Origin: Arcuatula senhousia
Taxonomy: Eukaryota > Mollusca > Bivalvia > Mytilida > Mytilidae
DNA: 64,000 bases
Assembly: GCA_963971305.1 (NCBI GenBank)
Contig: OZ020308.1
Location: forward strand, 32,455,275-32,519,274
Direction: 5' to 3'
Positions 34,546 to 45,572 of this stretch are shown here, piece by piece. A program made the position numbers and the translations under genes. The notes under the pieces were generated by a model. That model did no database searches and was not told where the DNA came from. It worked only from the letters and a program-made list of their open reading frames with translations. Each line of letters begins with the position of its first letter. Position 1 is the stretch's first letter.

Positions 34546-35384
34546 ACTCAAGATCGCCAAAAATAGCAAGGAAAGGGTTTTCTCCAGTCCCTTTTTAGTA
34601 AAATTACCCATCATCACTCATAAATCTCTGAAACGAGGGTCCGACAGGAAGCCCTTCCTTTTCATTTTTTTTAGCCAAAACAATCGAAGGTCAAGACACA
34701 GAGCGTCGATTTTCCTTATTATATACCCATATCAACTTACTATCTACCTTTCTTTCGTGTTTTAGGTGTTACCTCTTCCATATATTCATTAAATTGATTG
34801 TATAAACCTCTTATTTTGTGCACATTTTTTGCATTTCCATGTGTTTATGTCCTGATACTTTCAGAATGTAGCCCAGTCTGTTTGCAGTAGACCTTCTATT
34901 TCCCTTATAGCTATTTTTTTATGTGTTTTTTGTTGTTGTTGTTTGACATTTAGATACAAATAAGTTTATGTCTTGATATTTTATAAAAATGTAGCCCTGT
35001 CTGCTTAATTGCTTGTATTGGTGCAGACCTGGATCTGACCGAGTTCAGTTTTTGCATTTTTTGTTTGAGTTAATAAAATAAATAGTATTTATGAGCTTTA
35101 CTTATTTGCTTTTGTGCATTTTATCCTTCTACACCTTTCTACCATGGAACAGGGATAAGCAAGCTGTCAAACCACTGACTGGGGTTGATCTTTCAGATAC
35201 ATGTATCCATAGGTATGGCACAGTGCATGCATCACCATTATGGGCATGTGCAGATCCTGAACAATTTTGTGATACATGTATACTAGAAGATATATTTACA
35301 TATAGATGCCCATATACATGTAAATCACCAGTATGGACATATCCAGTTTTTAAATATACTGAAACTTTTTTTAAAGCTGTAAAT

Positions 35385-36146
35385 ATGTCAAAAATAAACC
35401 CCAAGTCCACTTGTTTGAAGGTGCACCCAGAAAGACCAGTTCAAGGCCCATGTATTCAATGTGGAAAAAATGACATTTCATCAAGATATCTCCATTTAAT
35501 GCAAAAGAGAGAACAAAATCCAGAACTGTGTTTGTTTATTTCAAAAAATTTTAATATTTCAGATACAAATTGTATATGTAGAAGGTGTGAGTTACAACTC
35601 AGAAAAAACTATGAAAAATCATGTCAGTCTCTGTCTGATGAAAACCCAGGTCCATCAAATCCCAAAAAAAGTTGTCCAAATGAAAATATTAAACAAATAT
35701 GTTGTTTGAATAAATTTAATGCATGCCAAAATGAGGCAAATCATGTTACCCATATTAAACCTGATTTATTTCAGAAAATTTTTAACAACCAGATATCTGA
35801 AAGTTCAGATGAAGTACACATTTCTGTTTGTCACATTCATTACAATAAAATAAACAATGCTATACATTTGAAAGAGATTCAGAAATGTATTGTATGTGAG
35901 GAATCTTTCCGTACTAAGCGGTTTGTCAATATTCCTTCTAGCTGTAATGATTTATTTTTCCAATATTTGAAAAATGACATGAATGTTGATGAGCTAAATG
36001 GATATGAAAATTTATTAAATGCTGTTCTACCTGTTACAACAGTTTTAATATTTTTTGTAGATCAGAAGCAGGTGAAGATGCTAAATTTAAAACCACACAA
36101 TATTTTTCAGAATGCCATGAGAAATATTTGTCATCTAATGACTTAG
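35385..36146 (+). CDS. Academ-like transposase, N-terminal zinc-finger section
   Basis: The frame is open from 35091, but the likely start is ATG 35385 (MSKINPKSTCLKVHP), since the upstream residues look like translated noncoding DNA. Cys pairs occur in GPCIQCGKN, NCICRRCELQL and CIVCEESF, suggesting N-terminal zinc binding. The frame breaks near the T-run at 36051-36056, and the downstream frame reads continuously from there. The domain is probably for DNA or protein binding; its family is not recognised. Confidence 0.65.
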   Translation: MSKINPKSTCLKVHPERPVQGPCIQCGKNDISSRYLHLMQKREQNPELCLFISKNFNISDTNCICRRCELQLRKNYEKSCQSLSDENPGPSNPKKSCPNENIKQICCLNKFNACQNEANHVTHIKPDLFQKIFNNQISESSDEVHISVCHIHYNKINNAIHLKEIQKCIVCEESFRTKRFVNIPSSCNDLFFQYLKNDMNVDELNGYENLLNAVLPVTTVLIFFVDQKQVKMLNLKPHNIFQNAMRNICHLMT

Positions 36147-37810
36147 ATTCAGAAATAAATGTAGAAAATGTTGACTTATTAAGTAGACGACAAGTACTAA
36201 TTTTTGTACATCAGAGTTTTCTTGTTGACAAACCTATATTGGTTCCAGCCTTGGTTGAACAATACAAAAGTTACTTAAATAACAATTTAGAACTTTTTCA
36301 CCTCAAACCTTCTGCAGATGTTTATTCCAGGCTTTGTCACAATTCCAAGTGGATTTTAAGAATTATAAAATCATGTTTTGGTAAATGTTTACTACAATAT
36401 ATCCCAAACACAAAGAAATCAGGTAGCATAATATACAGAAATGGGTCAGATATTTTAGGTGGCATGCAGTCTCTTTTAGCTGAGCACACCTCCACTATAA
36501 AGGCAAAATCTATTGCATTAGAAAAGTTAAAACTTGAGAATGAAAAACTTATTCTGAAATCTAAAGTGAAAATGTCAAAACATGAAATCTTAAATGAATC
36601 AATTAAAATATTGAGGACTTTTGTTAAATTTTATGTAGCAGGAAAAATTTCTTCAAAAAAGTTGCCAGATATTCACAAATTTGACACCATGAAAGCCATT
36701 TCAGAAATTCCCCCTGTGTTGTGGAACTTTCTTTATAGAATATCTGCTACGGACAAAGAAGAGCAAAAGTGGTTGAAAAGTATAAACAATTGGGAACAAG
36801 CATGCACTGAACCTTTCAATGTCAATCGAATATTTCCTAGAATTTTTCTAGCTAGCTGCATTTTCAATACAAACAACTCACAATGTATGGAACCACTTCA
36901 CCTGTTAATTACAGATTTGGCACACAAATTTTCTAATTCATCATCTACATTTCTATCAATTAATGCAAAACTTGGTGTTGGTGTGTCTAAAGATTCATTA
37001 CAAAGATTCATTACAGAACGTTGTATAGCTTTAGAAAAAACAAACAGATATATCACACAAACTAAATTTACAATAGCAAGTTTTGACAACTTAGATAAAA
37101 ATCAGAGCTATTCAGTTGTTGGATCAGGAAAAGATAAAAGTGGGTTCCATGGAACCACAATACAAACCGTTGTGCCGTGTCCAAACTTGAAACTACATGT
37201 ACAACCAGTGGACTCCAGTTCAATGTTGCAACATTCAGAAACAGTTCAATTACAAAAAGCAATACAATCCACTAACCAAGTTATTGAGTTGCAACAAGTA
37301 GAAACTGTTCAAACACAAAAATCAACACCACTTCCTGACCAAGCTATAGTCTTGCAACAAGTAGAAACTGTTCAAACACAAAAACCAACACCACTTCCTG
37401 ACCAAGCTATAGACTTGCAACAAGTAGAAACTGCTCAATTAACAAAAGCAGATGTGCAAGCACAAGAAACTGATATTAATGTTGCTTTTGGTGAACAAAC
37501 AATAAATGACAATTTTCCAGAAAGTAAAAGTATTCTATCAAGTAAAAGGTCAAGGTCACTTCCAAATGATTTTGTAGAGAGAATAATAAATCCTGGAGAC
37601 AATATAGGTCCACCAGTATTGACATCTGACAACAGATTTGGTTTTCTGAAAATTACAGATTTTCAATGTAATGACGAGGAAATAGAATCTTTTAACATAT
37701 TTGAGAAAGACATGCATAAATATGTTTTTTTTAAAGTATCTTTTACAACAGGAAAAAATTGCTATTCCAGGAGTCAAGTCTTTTTTTACTTTGCCAAAAT
37801 GTTCTACTGA
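36128..37810 (+). CDS. Academ-like transposase, middle section
   Basis: Open from just after the T-run at 36051 through about 37724. It contains a helical region with KLKLENEKLILKSK (coiled coil) and a section with SLQRFITERC and FDNLDKNQSYSV, typical of the DUF6589-type proteins of cnidarians and molluscs. A linker has about three imperfect 27-residue repeats (QQVETVQTQK and TPLPDQAI). Past the T-run at 37725-37732 the true frame continues one register over, so roughly the last 25 codons of this frame are spurious. No start codon is needed here: it continues the previous section. Confidence 0.65.
   Translation: MSSNDLDSEINVENVDLLSRRQVLIFVHQSFLVDKPILVPALVEQYKSYLNNNLELFHLKPSADVYSRLCHNSKWILRIIKSCFGKCLLQYIPNTKKSGSIIYRNGSDILGGMQSLLAEHTSTIKAKSIALEKLKLENEKLILKSKVKMSKHEILNESIKILRTFVKFYVAGKISSKKLPDIHKFDTMKAISEIPPVLWNFLYRISATDKEEQKWLKSINNWEQACTEPFNVNRIFPRIFLASCIFNTNNSQCMEPLHLLITDLAHKFSNSSSTFLSINAKLGVGVSKDSLQRFITERCIALEKTNRYITQTKFTIASFDNLDKNQSYSVVGSGKDKSGFHGTTIQTVVPCPNLKLHVQPVDSSSMLQHSETVQLQKAIQSTNQVIELQQVETVQTQKSTPLPDQAIVLQQVETVQTQKPTPLPDQAIDLQQVETAQLTKADVQAQETDINVAFGEQTINDNFPESKSILSSKRSRSLPNDFVERIINPGDNIGPPVLTSDNRFGFLKITDFQCNDEEIESFNIFEKDMHKYVFFKVSFTTGKNCYSRSQVFFYFAKMFY
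37240..37450 (+). repeat. 27-codon coding tandem repeat in Academ-like ORF
   Basis: Three imperfect in-frame copies of an 81-bp unit giving LQQVETVQTQK and TPLPDQAI in a low-complexity linker. Confidence 0.7.
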
Positions 37811-38726
37811 AAAATCATCTTTCAATTCAGTTGCAGTTCTCAATGAAATAGCAGACAAAAAAGAAACTGTCCTACAAGTTCTGAATATTTTACATTCTAA
37901 ATTTCAGGTTGGTGACCATTGTGAATATGTTGTAGTTGTAGGTGATGGCAAAAGTTACGACTTGCTTGTGAAATTAAAAACAGAGTATGGAGCCACGCTT
38001 TCCTGGGTACTTCCATACCCAGGAGACTGGCATATATTAAAAAATCTTTTGCCTATTTTCATGAAGATTTACTTAGATGCTGGCTTAAAGCAGCTTGCTT
38101 CAAAGTTTCACCACAAAGCAACTCTTAAGAATCTTTTGGATTGTTCAAAATTTGCAGCTACACATAGGTTTTTCATTCAAATTTGGGAGGCTATGCTTAG
38201 ATTTCAAGTAGATAAATTTATTAAGTCAAAAGACTCTTCCAATTTTACAGACTATAAAGAATCTTTTGCTGCTATTATTGAACCTATTTTAGAATCTACA
38301 AGCTGTTCTGATATATCTGAAGATGAATTTCTATGTAATGAGAAAATGTGGTTACAAATTATTGAAAATAAAAATGAGTTTTTCTCAAATTTTTCAGATG
38401 TCATGCTTTCAGAATTTCAGACATGGAGAGAACAAGAAGGACAGACGAGCAAGATATTCAAGTTCTGGGACAATTTTTTACACCATGATTTCCTTCAATA
38501 TTTAGGCTTTTTCTTTTCTATCAGGACAAGAAACTGGAATCTAAGAAACAGTTGTCTGAAACAGCTATGTTGCTTATTTCATGCTTTTGACAAACACAAC
38601 TATTTAAGAATGATACCCTACCACCTGGCTGACCTACATACATTCCCAAAAGAAGTTCTAAATTTTTTCAGAAAGGTTGTTTCTCTGTTTCAATTTCAGG
38701 AACGTTTGGCCATTCAGTTGCTCTAG
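37701..38726 (+). CDS. Academ-like transposase, DDE-like core (DUF6589-type)
   Basis: In the frame after 37732: EKIAIPGVKSFFTLPK, then VVVVGDGKSYDLL and LPYPGDWHILKNLLP. Just past the next T-run (38663-38668) comes FGHSVALDESHEMEIN. The GD, GDWH and DE-x-HE positions resemble an Asp-Asp-Glu catalytic set. The family resemblance is to DUF6589 proteins; their role as transposases is my inference. The last 19 codons of this frame after 38668 are out of register. Confidence 0.7.
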   Translation: MRKTCINMFFLKYLLQQEKIAIPGVKSFFTLPKCSTEKSSFNSVAVLNEIADKKETVLQVLNILHSKFQVGDHCEYVVVVGDGKSYDLLVKLKTEYGATLSWVLPYPGDWHILKNLLPIFMKIYLDAGLKQLASKFHHKATLKNLLDCSKFAATHRFFIQIWEAMLRFQVDKFIKSKDSSNFTDYKESFAAIIEPILESTSCSDISEDEFLCNEKMWLQIIENKNEFFSNFSDVMLSEFQTWREQEGQTSKIFKFWDNFLHHDFLQYLGFFFSIRTRNWNLRNSCLKQLCCLFHAFDKHNYLRMIPYHLADLHTFPKEVLNFFRKVVSLFQFQERLAIQLL

Positions 38727-38740
38727 ACGAGTCCCATGAG

Positions 38741-40999
38741 ATGGAGATAAACAGAAAAACAAAAAATGCTCTGAATTCCTTTACAAATGCTTCCCTTTCA
38801 GAACTGACGGTGTATTTGCCATACAGAGCAGAGACTCTTGACAACATCAAACAAGAACTTAATATAGCTGATGAAAATTCAACTTTTTCAGAAAGTGTTC
38901 CCTATGTGAAACTTGAAGAAAAAAATATCTGTCAATACTTTTCAGATTTACAACAGTCAACTTTGTTTGTTTCAGGCGACAACATGAATTTGCATCATAT
39001 TTTTTCTGATATTGTAGCAACTGATGAACAAACTGATAGTATGTTAAACTATCGACTGTATGGACAAGAAGATCTTGAAAATTACATAACATGTTTTCTT
39101 ATCAGAAATTTAGGTAACAATAGTAAGCAGCCACCTAGAAGGCGACGCAACTTGAAAACATTTGCATCAACTAAAATTACAGTACACAAGCAGAAAAAAG
39201 AAATCAATGATCAAAAAACTGTAATAACTTGTCTAAGAAAAAAAATTGCTTTTTCAAAACTGACAAATAACCCTATTTCAGATTTAGAGCAGTTCATTCA
39301 GCTACCACGTGCTATCTGTGATGCAGATGGAATTCCTGAAAAAGGCCAAAAGTCCTGGGCAACATCTGTATTTAAAAAACTATATCCTGATTCATTTTTG
39401 TCCCATTTTCCAGGTGATCAAAGGCAGACATCAGATACTTTGGCTTTTATTATTGATGGTATGTTTGTTATTAACACCAGTCCAATTTCAATTCACAGAA
39501 CGTTTTTGGATTATGCAAGATTCCTTTTTGATTTGTGCGTAATTCGTCCATACAAAACATTGCAGGCAACTGAAATACATTTAATTTTTGATCACCCTAA
39601 CAGACATGGCACCAGTGCAAAAGACATTGAACGAGAACGCCGGGACAAAGGTGAACATATATCAGATTTTGAAACTATTTCAGGTGACACTGTTCTCCCT
39701 AGCAACTGGAGATCTTTTCTTTCAGTCAGGCGACAAAAGCGACTTCTTGTGAATTTTCTTGCACATACATTTTTGTCACTTTCCACAGAATATTTTTCTT
39801 CTAACCCCATATTTTCCTTTGTTACAGCAGGTGGTTTTGAAGATCATTTAACTGACAAATCTTTTGTTTCTCAAATTGGTAGAATTTCACAGCATCGTTC
39901 TACAAATGGAAATCATGAGGAGGCAGACACCAGAGTATGGCTCCATGCTTCTGCTACAACTGCAGACATGATAGTAATTTATAGTCCAGACACTGACATC
40001 TACTTCATTGGTTTACCACTCCTGAAAAATATTAATAAACAAATTTATGTTCAATTGAAAGATTCACCTTTTGAAAAGATTTATCTAAATATGAATTCAT
40101 TAGTCTATTCACTAGACAATGACATTTGCTTTCAGGGAATTTCAGATCTTGAAAAGTGTTTACAAATGGTCTATATCCTGAGTGGTTGCGACTACACATC
40201 ATTCTTTAAAGGTTATGGAAAGAAATCATTTTTTGATGTGTTTCGTAAATGTTCAACTTTTATTACAGGTTCTTCTGATGATATTAGTCTAGTAGACTCC
40301 ACTTCACAGAAAGGTCTTCACTCATTTTATAGACTTGTATGTTCAGTTTATTTTTTCCGTAACAGTTCTGCATTCCTGCCTTTCACTACACCGAAAGCTC
40401 TTTTTGACAGTTTACAGGCAGATGACCAGCATGACAAGCACTTACAGTTTATCTCAGTAATAAGAGAAAAGATGTGGGAACGAGTTCTCCATGAAACTGA
40501 GATGATGCCAAATGCAGATGCATTAAAACTTCATTGGCTTCGGTCATGCTGGGTATTTCATTTTTGGTCACAGGCTTCCAGACAGATATTAATTCTAAAT
40601 TCTATGACTGATTTTGGTTGGACAATAGAAAATTCAAAACTTAATTGCAATTGGGATATTGATTCAAATTTTCAGAAAGTAGGCAAAACTATAGATTGGT
40701 ACACAAAAGGTTGTTCGTGCAAAAGTGGTTGCAAAACCAATCGTTGCAAGTGTCGCAGACAGAAATCTGACACATATGATGGTTTCTGTTGCCCAGGATG
40801 CAAATGCATCAATTGTACTAACATAAGTTTACCTGACGATATAGACTTTTCTTTTTCAGATGTGACCTTGGAAGCAGCTGTCGAGTCAGATCTTTCTGAC
40901 ATAGCTTCAGATGAGGAACCAGAGCCAGTTGTAGATGATCATGATGATCCTGCAGAAGAATTTCAAAACATTTATTTTACTTTAGAAGAAAATTACTAA
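38741..40999 (+). CDS. Academ-like transposase, XPG-like nuclease and CXC zinc motif
   Basis: 752 codons from an internal ATG; the coding frame extends upstream to the T-run at 38663. IIDGMFVINT resembles an XPG N-terminal strand. HEEADTRVW (residue 392), YSPDTDIYF and SGCDYTSFFKGYGKKS (residue 481) are the acidic and helix-hairpin motifs of FEN/XPG nucleases. A Cys-rich CXC motif follows at 658-697 (GCSCKSGCKTNRCKCRRQ and onward), then an acidic tail to the stop at 40999. The nuclease would process flaps or ends during transposition. No internal stops over 2.2 kb suggests a young element. Confidence 0.8.
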   Translation: MEINRKTKNALNSFTNASLSELTVYLPYRAETLDNIKQELNIADENSTFSESVPYVKLEEKNICQYFSDLQQSTLFVSGDNMNLHHIFSDIVATDEQTDSMLNYRLYGQEDLENYITCFLIRNLGNNSKQPPRRRRNLKTFASTKITVHKQKKEINDQKTVITCLRKKIAFSKLTNNPISDLEQFIQLPRAICDADGIPEKGQKSWATSVFKKLYPDSFLSHFPGDQRQTSDTLAFIIDGMFVINTSPISIHRTFLDYARFLFDLCVIRPYKTLQATEIHLIFDHPNRHGTSAKDIERERRDKGEHISDFETISGDTVLPSNWRSFLSVRRQKRLLVNFLAHTFLSLSTEYFSSNPIFSFVTAGGFEDHLTDKSFVSQIGRISQHRSTNGNHEEADTRVWLHASATTADMIVIYSPDTDIYFIGLPLLKNINKQIYVQLKDSPFEKIYLNMNSLVYSLDNDICFQGISDLEKCLQMVYILSGCDYTSFFKGYGKKSFFDVFRKCSTFITGSSDDISLVDSTSQKGLHSFYRLVCSVYFFRNSSAFLPFTTPKALFDSLQADDQHDKHLQFISVIREKMWERVLHETEMMPNADALKLHWLRSCWVFHFWSQASRQILILNSMTDFGWTIENSKLNCNWDIDSNFQKVGKTIDWYTKGCSCKSGCKTNRCKCRRQKSDTYDGFCCPGCKCINCTNISLPDDIDFSFSDVTLEAAVESDLSDIASDEEPEPVVDDHDDPAEEFQNIYFTLEENY

Positions 41000-43498
41000 T
41001 TTGTTCCAGGGAAGTTGTTCTTGTACATATTGATAATTCTATGTTACATGTATTATGAAATTTGTATTTTACAACAGAATATATCTACATAAAATACATT
41101 TTGTAGGTCTTGTGCTTGCATGCACATATATACTGTTTGTTTGTATTTTTCTATGTTGTTTCATTATTTCCAGGTGTAAGTTTTGTATGTACAATATTTG
41201 TACATGTATAGTGATTGTTACTTCTATATATATGTTTAAAATTTCAGATTTTCCTTCTGGTGCCATGCAGATATTGTTTGATGTGCATGTTACTTTCAAA
41301 CAGATATATATACATAAAATGTTTTATATATGCTAATGTATGTTTTCATTTTATTCATTAGATAAGTCTACATATCAAAGACGGATTGGAGCTTATATCC
41401 ATTGTTTTTAACATGGTATTATGCATAGCATATATTGATGAATTGTGACTGTATACAATGTATATATGTACATATGGTTTTTTTTCTAGTTTTAAAATGG
41501 CTATTATTTAACTTGTAGGATGATGATCATGTTTACTTTTGTATTTTGAAAATGTATAGGTAAAACCTATACATTTATAAAGATTTGAATAACTTGTAAT
41601 TCATAATCAAATGATTTAATTACAAGTGCTGTAGTTGTGAAGGTTTGTACATAAATACTGAGTGTTTTATTGAAAATGAAACTTGAAAAATGTTTATATT
41701 TTATACTTGCAGATGTGGAATTGATATGTATTAATCAACTGAAGATGTGCATCATAAGAAAATGATAGACTTAATACAAATGTAACTTATGATTGCTGCC
41801 ACAGATCTGCCATATGCATGTGATTTTTATCAATCTAAACTGTTATTTAAATAATTTTTTTTCTCTTTTTAGTAGCCATTTCATTTTTAAGAATTTGTTT
41901 TCCCTTTTTAGTTTTTAGAATTTGTTTTCATGTTGAATATTTCATTGCAGCTTTTATTTTCAGTTTTTATTTTGTTTATTTTGTTTATTTTTTTTATTTT
42001 GCCACAATGTGTGTTGCACTCAAGTTATTTAGATGATATATATAATATAACAATGTGGTATCAGCATCCTTGTATGTAATAACACCTCTATTCATTAACC
42101 TCTATAATTGCTTTATATGTGTATATATCTGTTGTGTTGTTTGGGCCTTTAGTACCCACCTATATATGTTATGTTTGTTTTGTGCTGTTTGGGGAAGTAG
42201 GAATTGAACCACCTTCAGTACCCGTATTTGTGAATGCTTGTCATTCTGTGTTGTCTTGCCACTTGCATGTTAATGTGTTCTGTATTGTCTGGGGAAGTAG
42301 GAAATGAACCACCTTCAGTACCCATTTAAATGTAAACATTTAACATATATGTGAATGAATGCCATTCTGTGTTGTCACCTTATATAAATGTTTAGTGTGT
42401 ACTGTGTTGTCTGGGGAAGAAGGTCTTGAAACACCTTTAGTACCCACCAAAATGTAATCCCGTAGTCAAGACTTGTGCTTACATATGGTACCACATCTGT
42501 TACTTTAAAAAGGGGGTGTCAAAAAATTTAACATGATTATTTTTCATGTTACTGTTCATTGTAACACTGTGGTTTTAATATATAATTTATAAATTATGTT
42601 ACATAATTTTATTTAATGTTTCATTTTAGTTCATTAATGATTTTATTTACTTATTCTAAAATATCTTGCTGAATATAAATATATGTCATGTTTCATTCAA
42701 ACGTTCATTAAATATCTTAAATTTAATATCTGTTAAGTGCTTATTTAAGAATTGAAACTCTAAAACAGCCTACTCTTGTCAAACTGTGTCCAGAGAGTGG
42801 AAAAACTTTGTTCATGAATTTTCTGCCTGATCTGAATAATGAACCACTTGGATTTTGACTGCGGTCTGATACACAATTAAGGCTAGTGTTGTAAGAAGTC
42901 AGAAATTCAAACAAGTCCTTTCCCATTTCCACATCTAAGCAGATTGATGATCAATTGCAGTGTAGATGTAGACCTTTGATTTCCAATAATTGATTTGACA
43001 CACAGAATTGACCATTGGCCACACAACTGGTGTGTTAATTGCAACAGGCAGAAACTGCTCACTGTCTTCAAGAACACCCGAGTTCACTCTCTTGCATTGT
43101 CAGTTGATGTTCTGTTTTCTTGTGTGTTATATGTTTTCTATTTTTGCTAGTTTGTTTTTTTTTTAATTACCCATTTGATTTAGTCTTTGCTATATATTGG
43201 ACTTTTGGCTGTGGAATGATCATATAAACATGATTAGCAGAAACACACACATATGATGATAGCTGTACATCAAAACCTTGTGGATATATGTGCCTACTGT
43301 AGTGTTTTAACCTGCCCCCCCTTTTTAAAGGGCTATGCAAACCCCACTTGTATACACATAAATAATCCCAAAATACAAACTACAAGAGCATGAAATCATT
43401 TATCAAGGAATAAAGTTTAGAAAAAAACACTAGGAAGGTCTTTTATAGCATCCTGTTTGCATCCTTGTATTTGCATTTACCTGTGCAACATTTATTTA
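41000..43498. other. 3' noncoding part of the Academ-like transposon
   Basis: AT-rich, no ORF of note. 42130-42445 holds three irregular repeats of about 110 bp, each with GGGGAAGTAGGAA or a variant and CCTTCAGTACCC. 43080-43210 resembles, inverted, a block at 18476-18650 (GAGTTCACTCTTG, TTTAGTCTTTGC), so a short dispersed repeat is present. Confidence 0.55.
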
Positions 43499-43512
43499 CA
43501 CACCTGGCTCCG

Positions 43513-43592
43513 CCCCCGTGCGGGAACCGGGTGTGAAAAGAATAGTTCCGCAGCCGCCCGTAAAGCTTGTCGTAAGAAGCGACTAAACGGGT
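43513..43592 (+). promoter_or_regulatory. Conserved 5' head shared by LINE and SINEs
   Basis: Within the head TGCGGGA pairs with TCCCGCA. Then CCCGT pairs with ACGGG around an inner GTCG / CGAC hairpin (GCTTGTCGTAAGAAGCGAC). SINE subfamily 2 keeps the inner loop but has AGCGCT on both sides in place of CCCGT / ACGGG. The likely role is an internal promoter or structured 5' RNA; function is inference. Confidence 0.55.
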
Positions 43593-44040
43593 CAACATGT
43601 TTGCCGTGTGTTGCGACCTGTGTCGTGGGAGGACGGGATCCTGGTCCACGTATGTGGGCTTTGGCCCTTACTTCTCCTAGACAGGCGGTCAGATTTGGCT
43701 CGGTCTGATCAATCGGCTGGTCACGCCAAGCCCTGTAAAGCACCATCTCATAATGTTTCAAACGTTCTTTCTGTGATATTTGAAATAACTCACCTGATTC
43801 CATTAATGCTTTGCAGAAGGCGGTGGCTCATGGGTCAATCGTGTGGATGTTATTCCGGAGAGTTGTATCGCCGGGTAACCCCTGGCACGATGCTTGTCTT
43901 CTTTAAGGAATACTCTGTGCGAGTATGCTGTCCTTGTAACCCTGGTGCTTTCAACAGGAGACCCGTTGTGCGACAGCACCGCCCATGTTGGCGCTCCATG
44001 GCGGGCGGGGAGCAAGGCAGTGAATTTATTTACATTCACC

Positions 44041-45572
44041 ATGGGAACCCCAAATAAACAAAAAACAACTAGTTCATGTGATAATTTAAAAAGAAACATT
44101 TCTTTAAGTGATAATGAAGATCAAGATACATCAGCCTCTTTCAAGCGACAAAATACAAGTAATGATAGCTGGCCAAAATTTATTGTTCTTTCTAGTAAAG
44201 ATGCCACTCGCCCTTTGACAAAGGTTTCACCCTTTGTCATTGCGAAAAAAATCAAAAGCGTTACCGGAGTTGATATTCCAAAGGTCACCAAGCTTCGCTC
44301 CGGTAACCTTCTAGTCGAGTGTGCTAAACAACAACAAGCCAAAACATATTAACAATTTCATCCATTTTGGAAATACCAGTATCTGCTGAAGCTCATCGAT
44401 CACTGAATCGTTCACAGGGTATCATTCGAGATAGAGATCGAAACCTTGCTGATTTATCAGAGCAAGAGATCTGCTCTGAACTTGAATCACAAGGTGTCAT
44501 CCAAGTCAAAAGATTCACTAAAAGAGACGACAACAAAGTTATTAAATTAAATACTTACCTGATTACTTTCAATACAGCTGTTCCACCAAGTCATTTAAAT
44601 CTAGGCTATTTTAGAGTGTCTGTAGACATCTTTGTTCCAAATCCTCTTCGCTGTTTCAAATGTCAACGTTTTGGCCATGGAAAGGCTACATGCAACGGAA
44701 AAGAAAGGTGTGTAAAGTGTGCACAGGAAGGCCATTCGGATTTCAACTGTGCCAACGATCCAAAATGTGTTAACTGTAGCGCTGACCACCTTTCTTCATC
44801 CAAACAATGTCCCGTTCTTTTACATGAAAAACAAATTCAAAAACTTAAAGCTGAAAAAAATATTTCATATCAGGAAGCTCGTCGTCAAGTCTCTATCTCG
44901 AATGATACAACACCATCAAGGTCGTACGCGGAGGCTGCTAAACCCTCTAGGACATTTGGTTACCAAACTATGTACACCTGGCCGGAGGGTGAAATTAAGC
45001 CCCGTACGTGCAATACCAATGGATGGATGTTTGGTGCCGACTGTTTTGATAAGGAAACCCAAAAGGGCTTTGTCAAATACTGTAAGAAACCATGGAAAGA
45101 GTTGGATGATTCTCATCCCCCTCCACGAAAGTCCTCAGCAGGTCCAAACAACGATTCAGTGGTCGATGATACATTGTTTTATACACCACGTAAGTCATCT
45201 TGGGCCGGATTTGGAGCTCCTGCCCGAGTTTCCAATCCTCAGCCCTCTTCTTCTTCAACTTCTGCATCAAAGAAAAAACAGTCTTCCTCAAGGTCATCGT
45301 CTGCTTCTCAAACTTCAAATAGACAGCAGCGATCCTCACAGCCGGATAGACGACAGAACTCATCACAACAGACGTCACCATTAAAATCTCGATCCAAGAA
45401 AGCCGAACGAAATGCAATTTTTATGCATAATCGTTTTGGCTCTCTTGCTGACGACATGGAGTCGGATATGGATCTTTCGGAAACACCGATTGAGCGTTCA
45501 CAGAGCCAGTCTCCACACAGACGTAGGCGATCTCTCGGTAGACTTTCCGATCCTAATCAGACTCCAAAATGA
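44041..45572 (+). pseudogene. LINE copy B ORF1 (gag-like, three zinc knuckles), one frame break
   Basis: ATG at 44041. The N-terminal section (KVSPFVIAKKIKSV, KLRSGNLLVEC) is RRM-like in pattern. The frame breaks at an A-run (44341-44344) where copy A has one more base, then continues to 45572. The knuckles are CFKCQRFGHGKATC, CVKCAQEGHSDFNC and CVNCSADHLSSSKQC. The tail is Ser/Gln/Arg-rich and basic, suited to RNA binding. The stop overlaps the ORF2 start as ATGA. Except for the single indel the protein is complete, so the break may be a consensus error. Confidence 0.88.

Noticed and set aside
43513..43592. HDV-like ribozyme at the LINE/SINE 5' end
   Set aside because: GGCGAATAGG in the SINE head recalls the HDV J4/2 region, but I could not find the downstream partner needed for the P2 pseudoknot, and the LINE lacks the motif.
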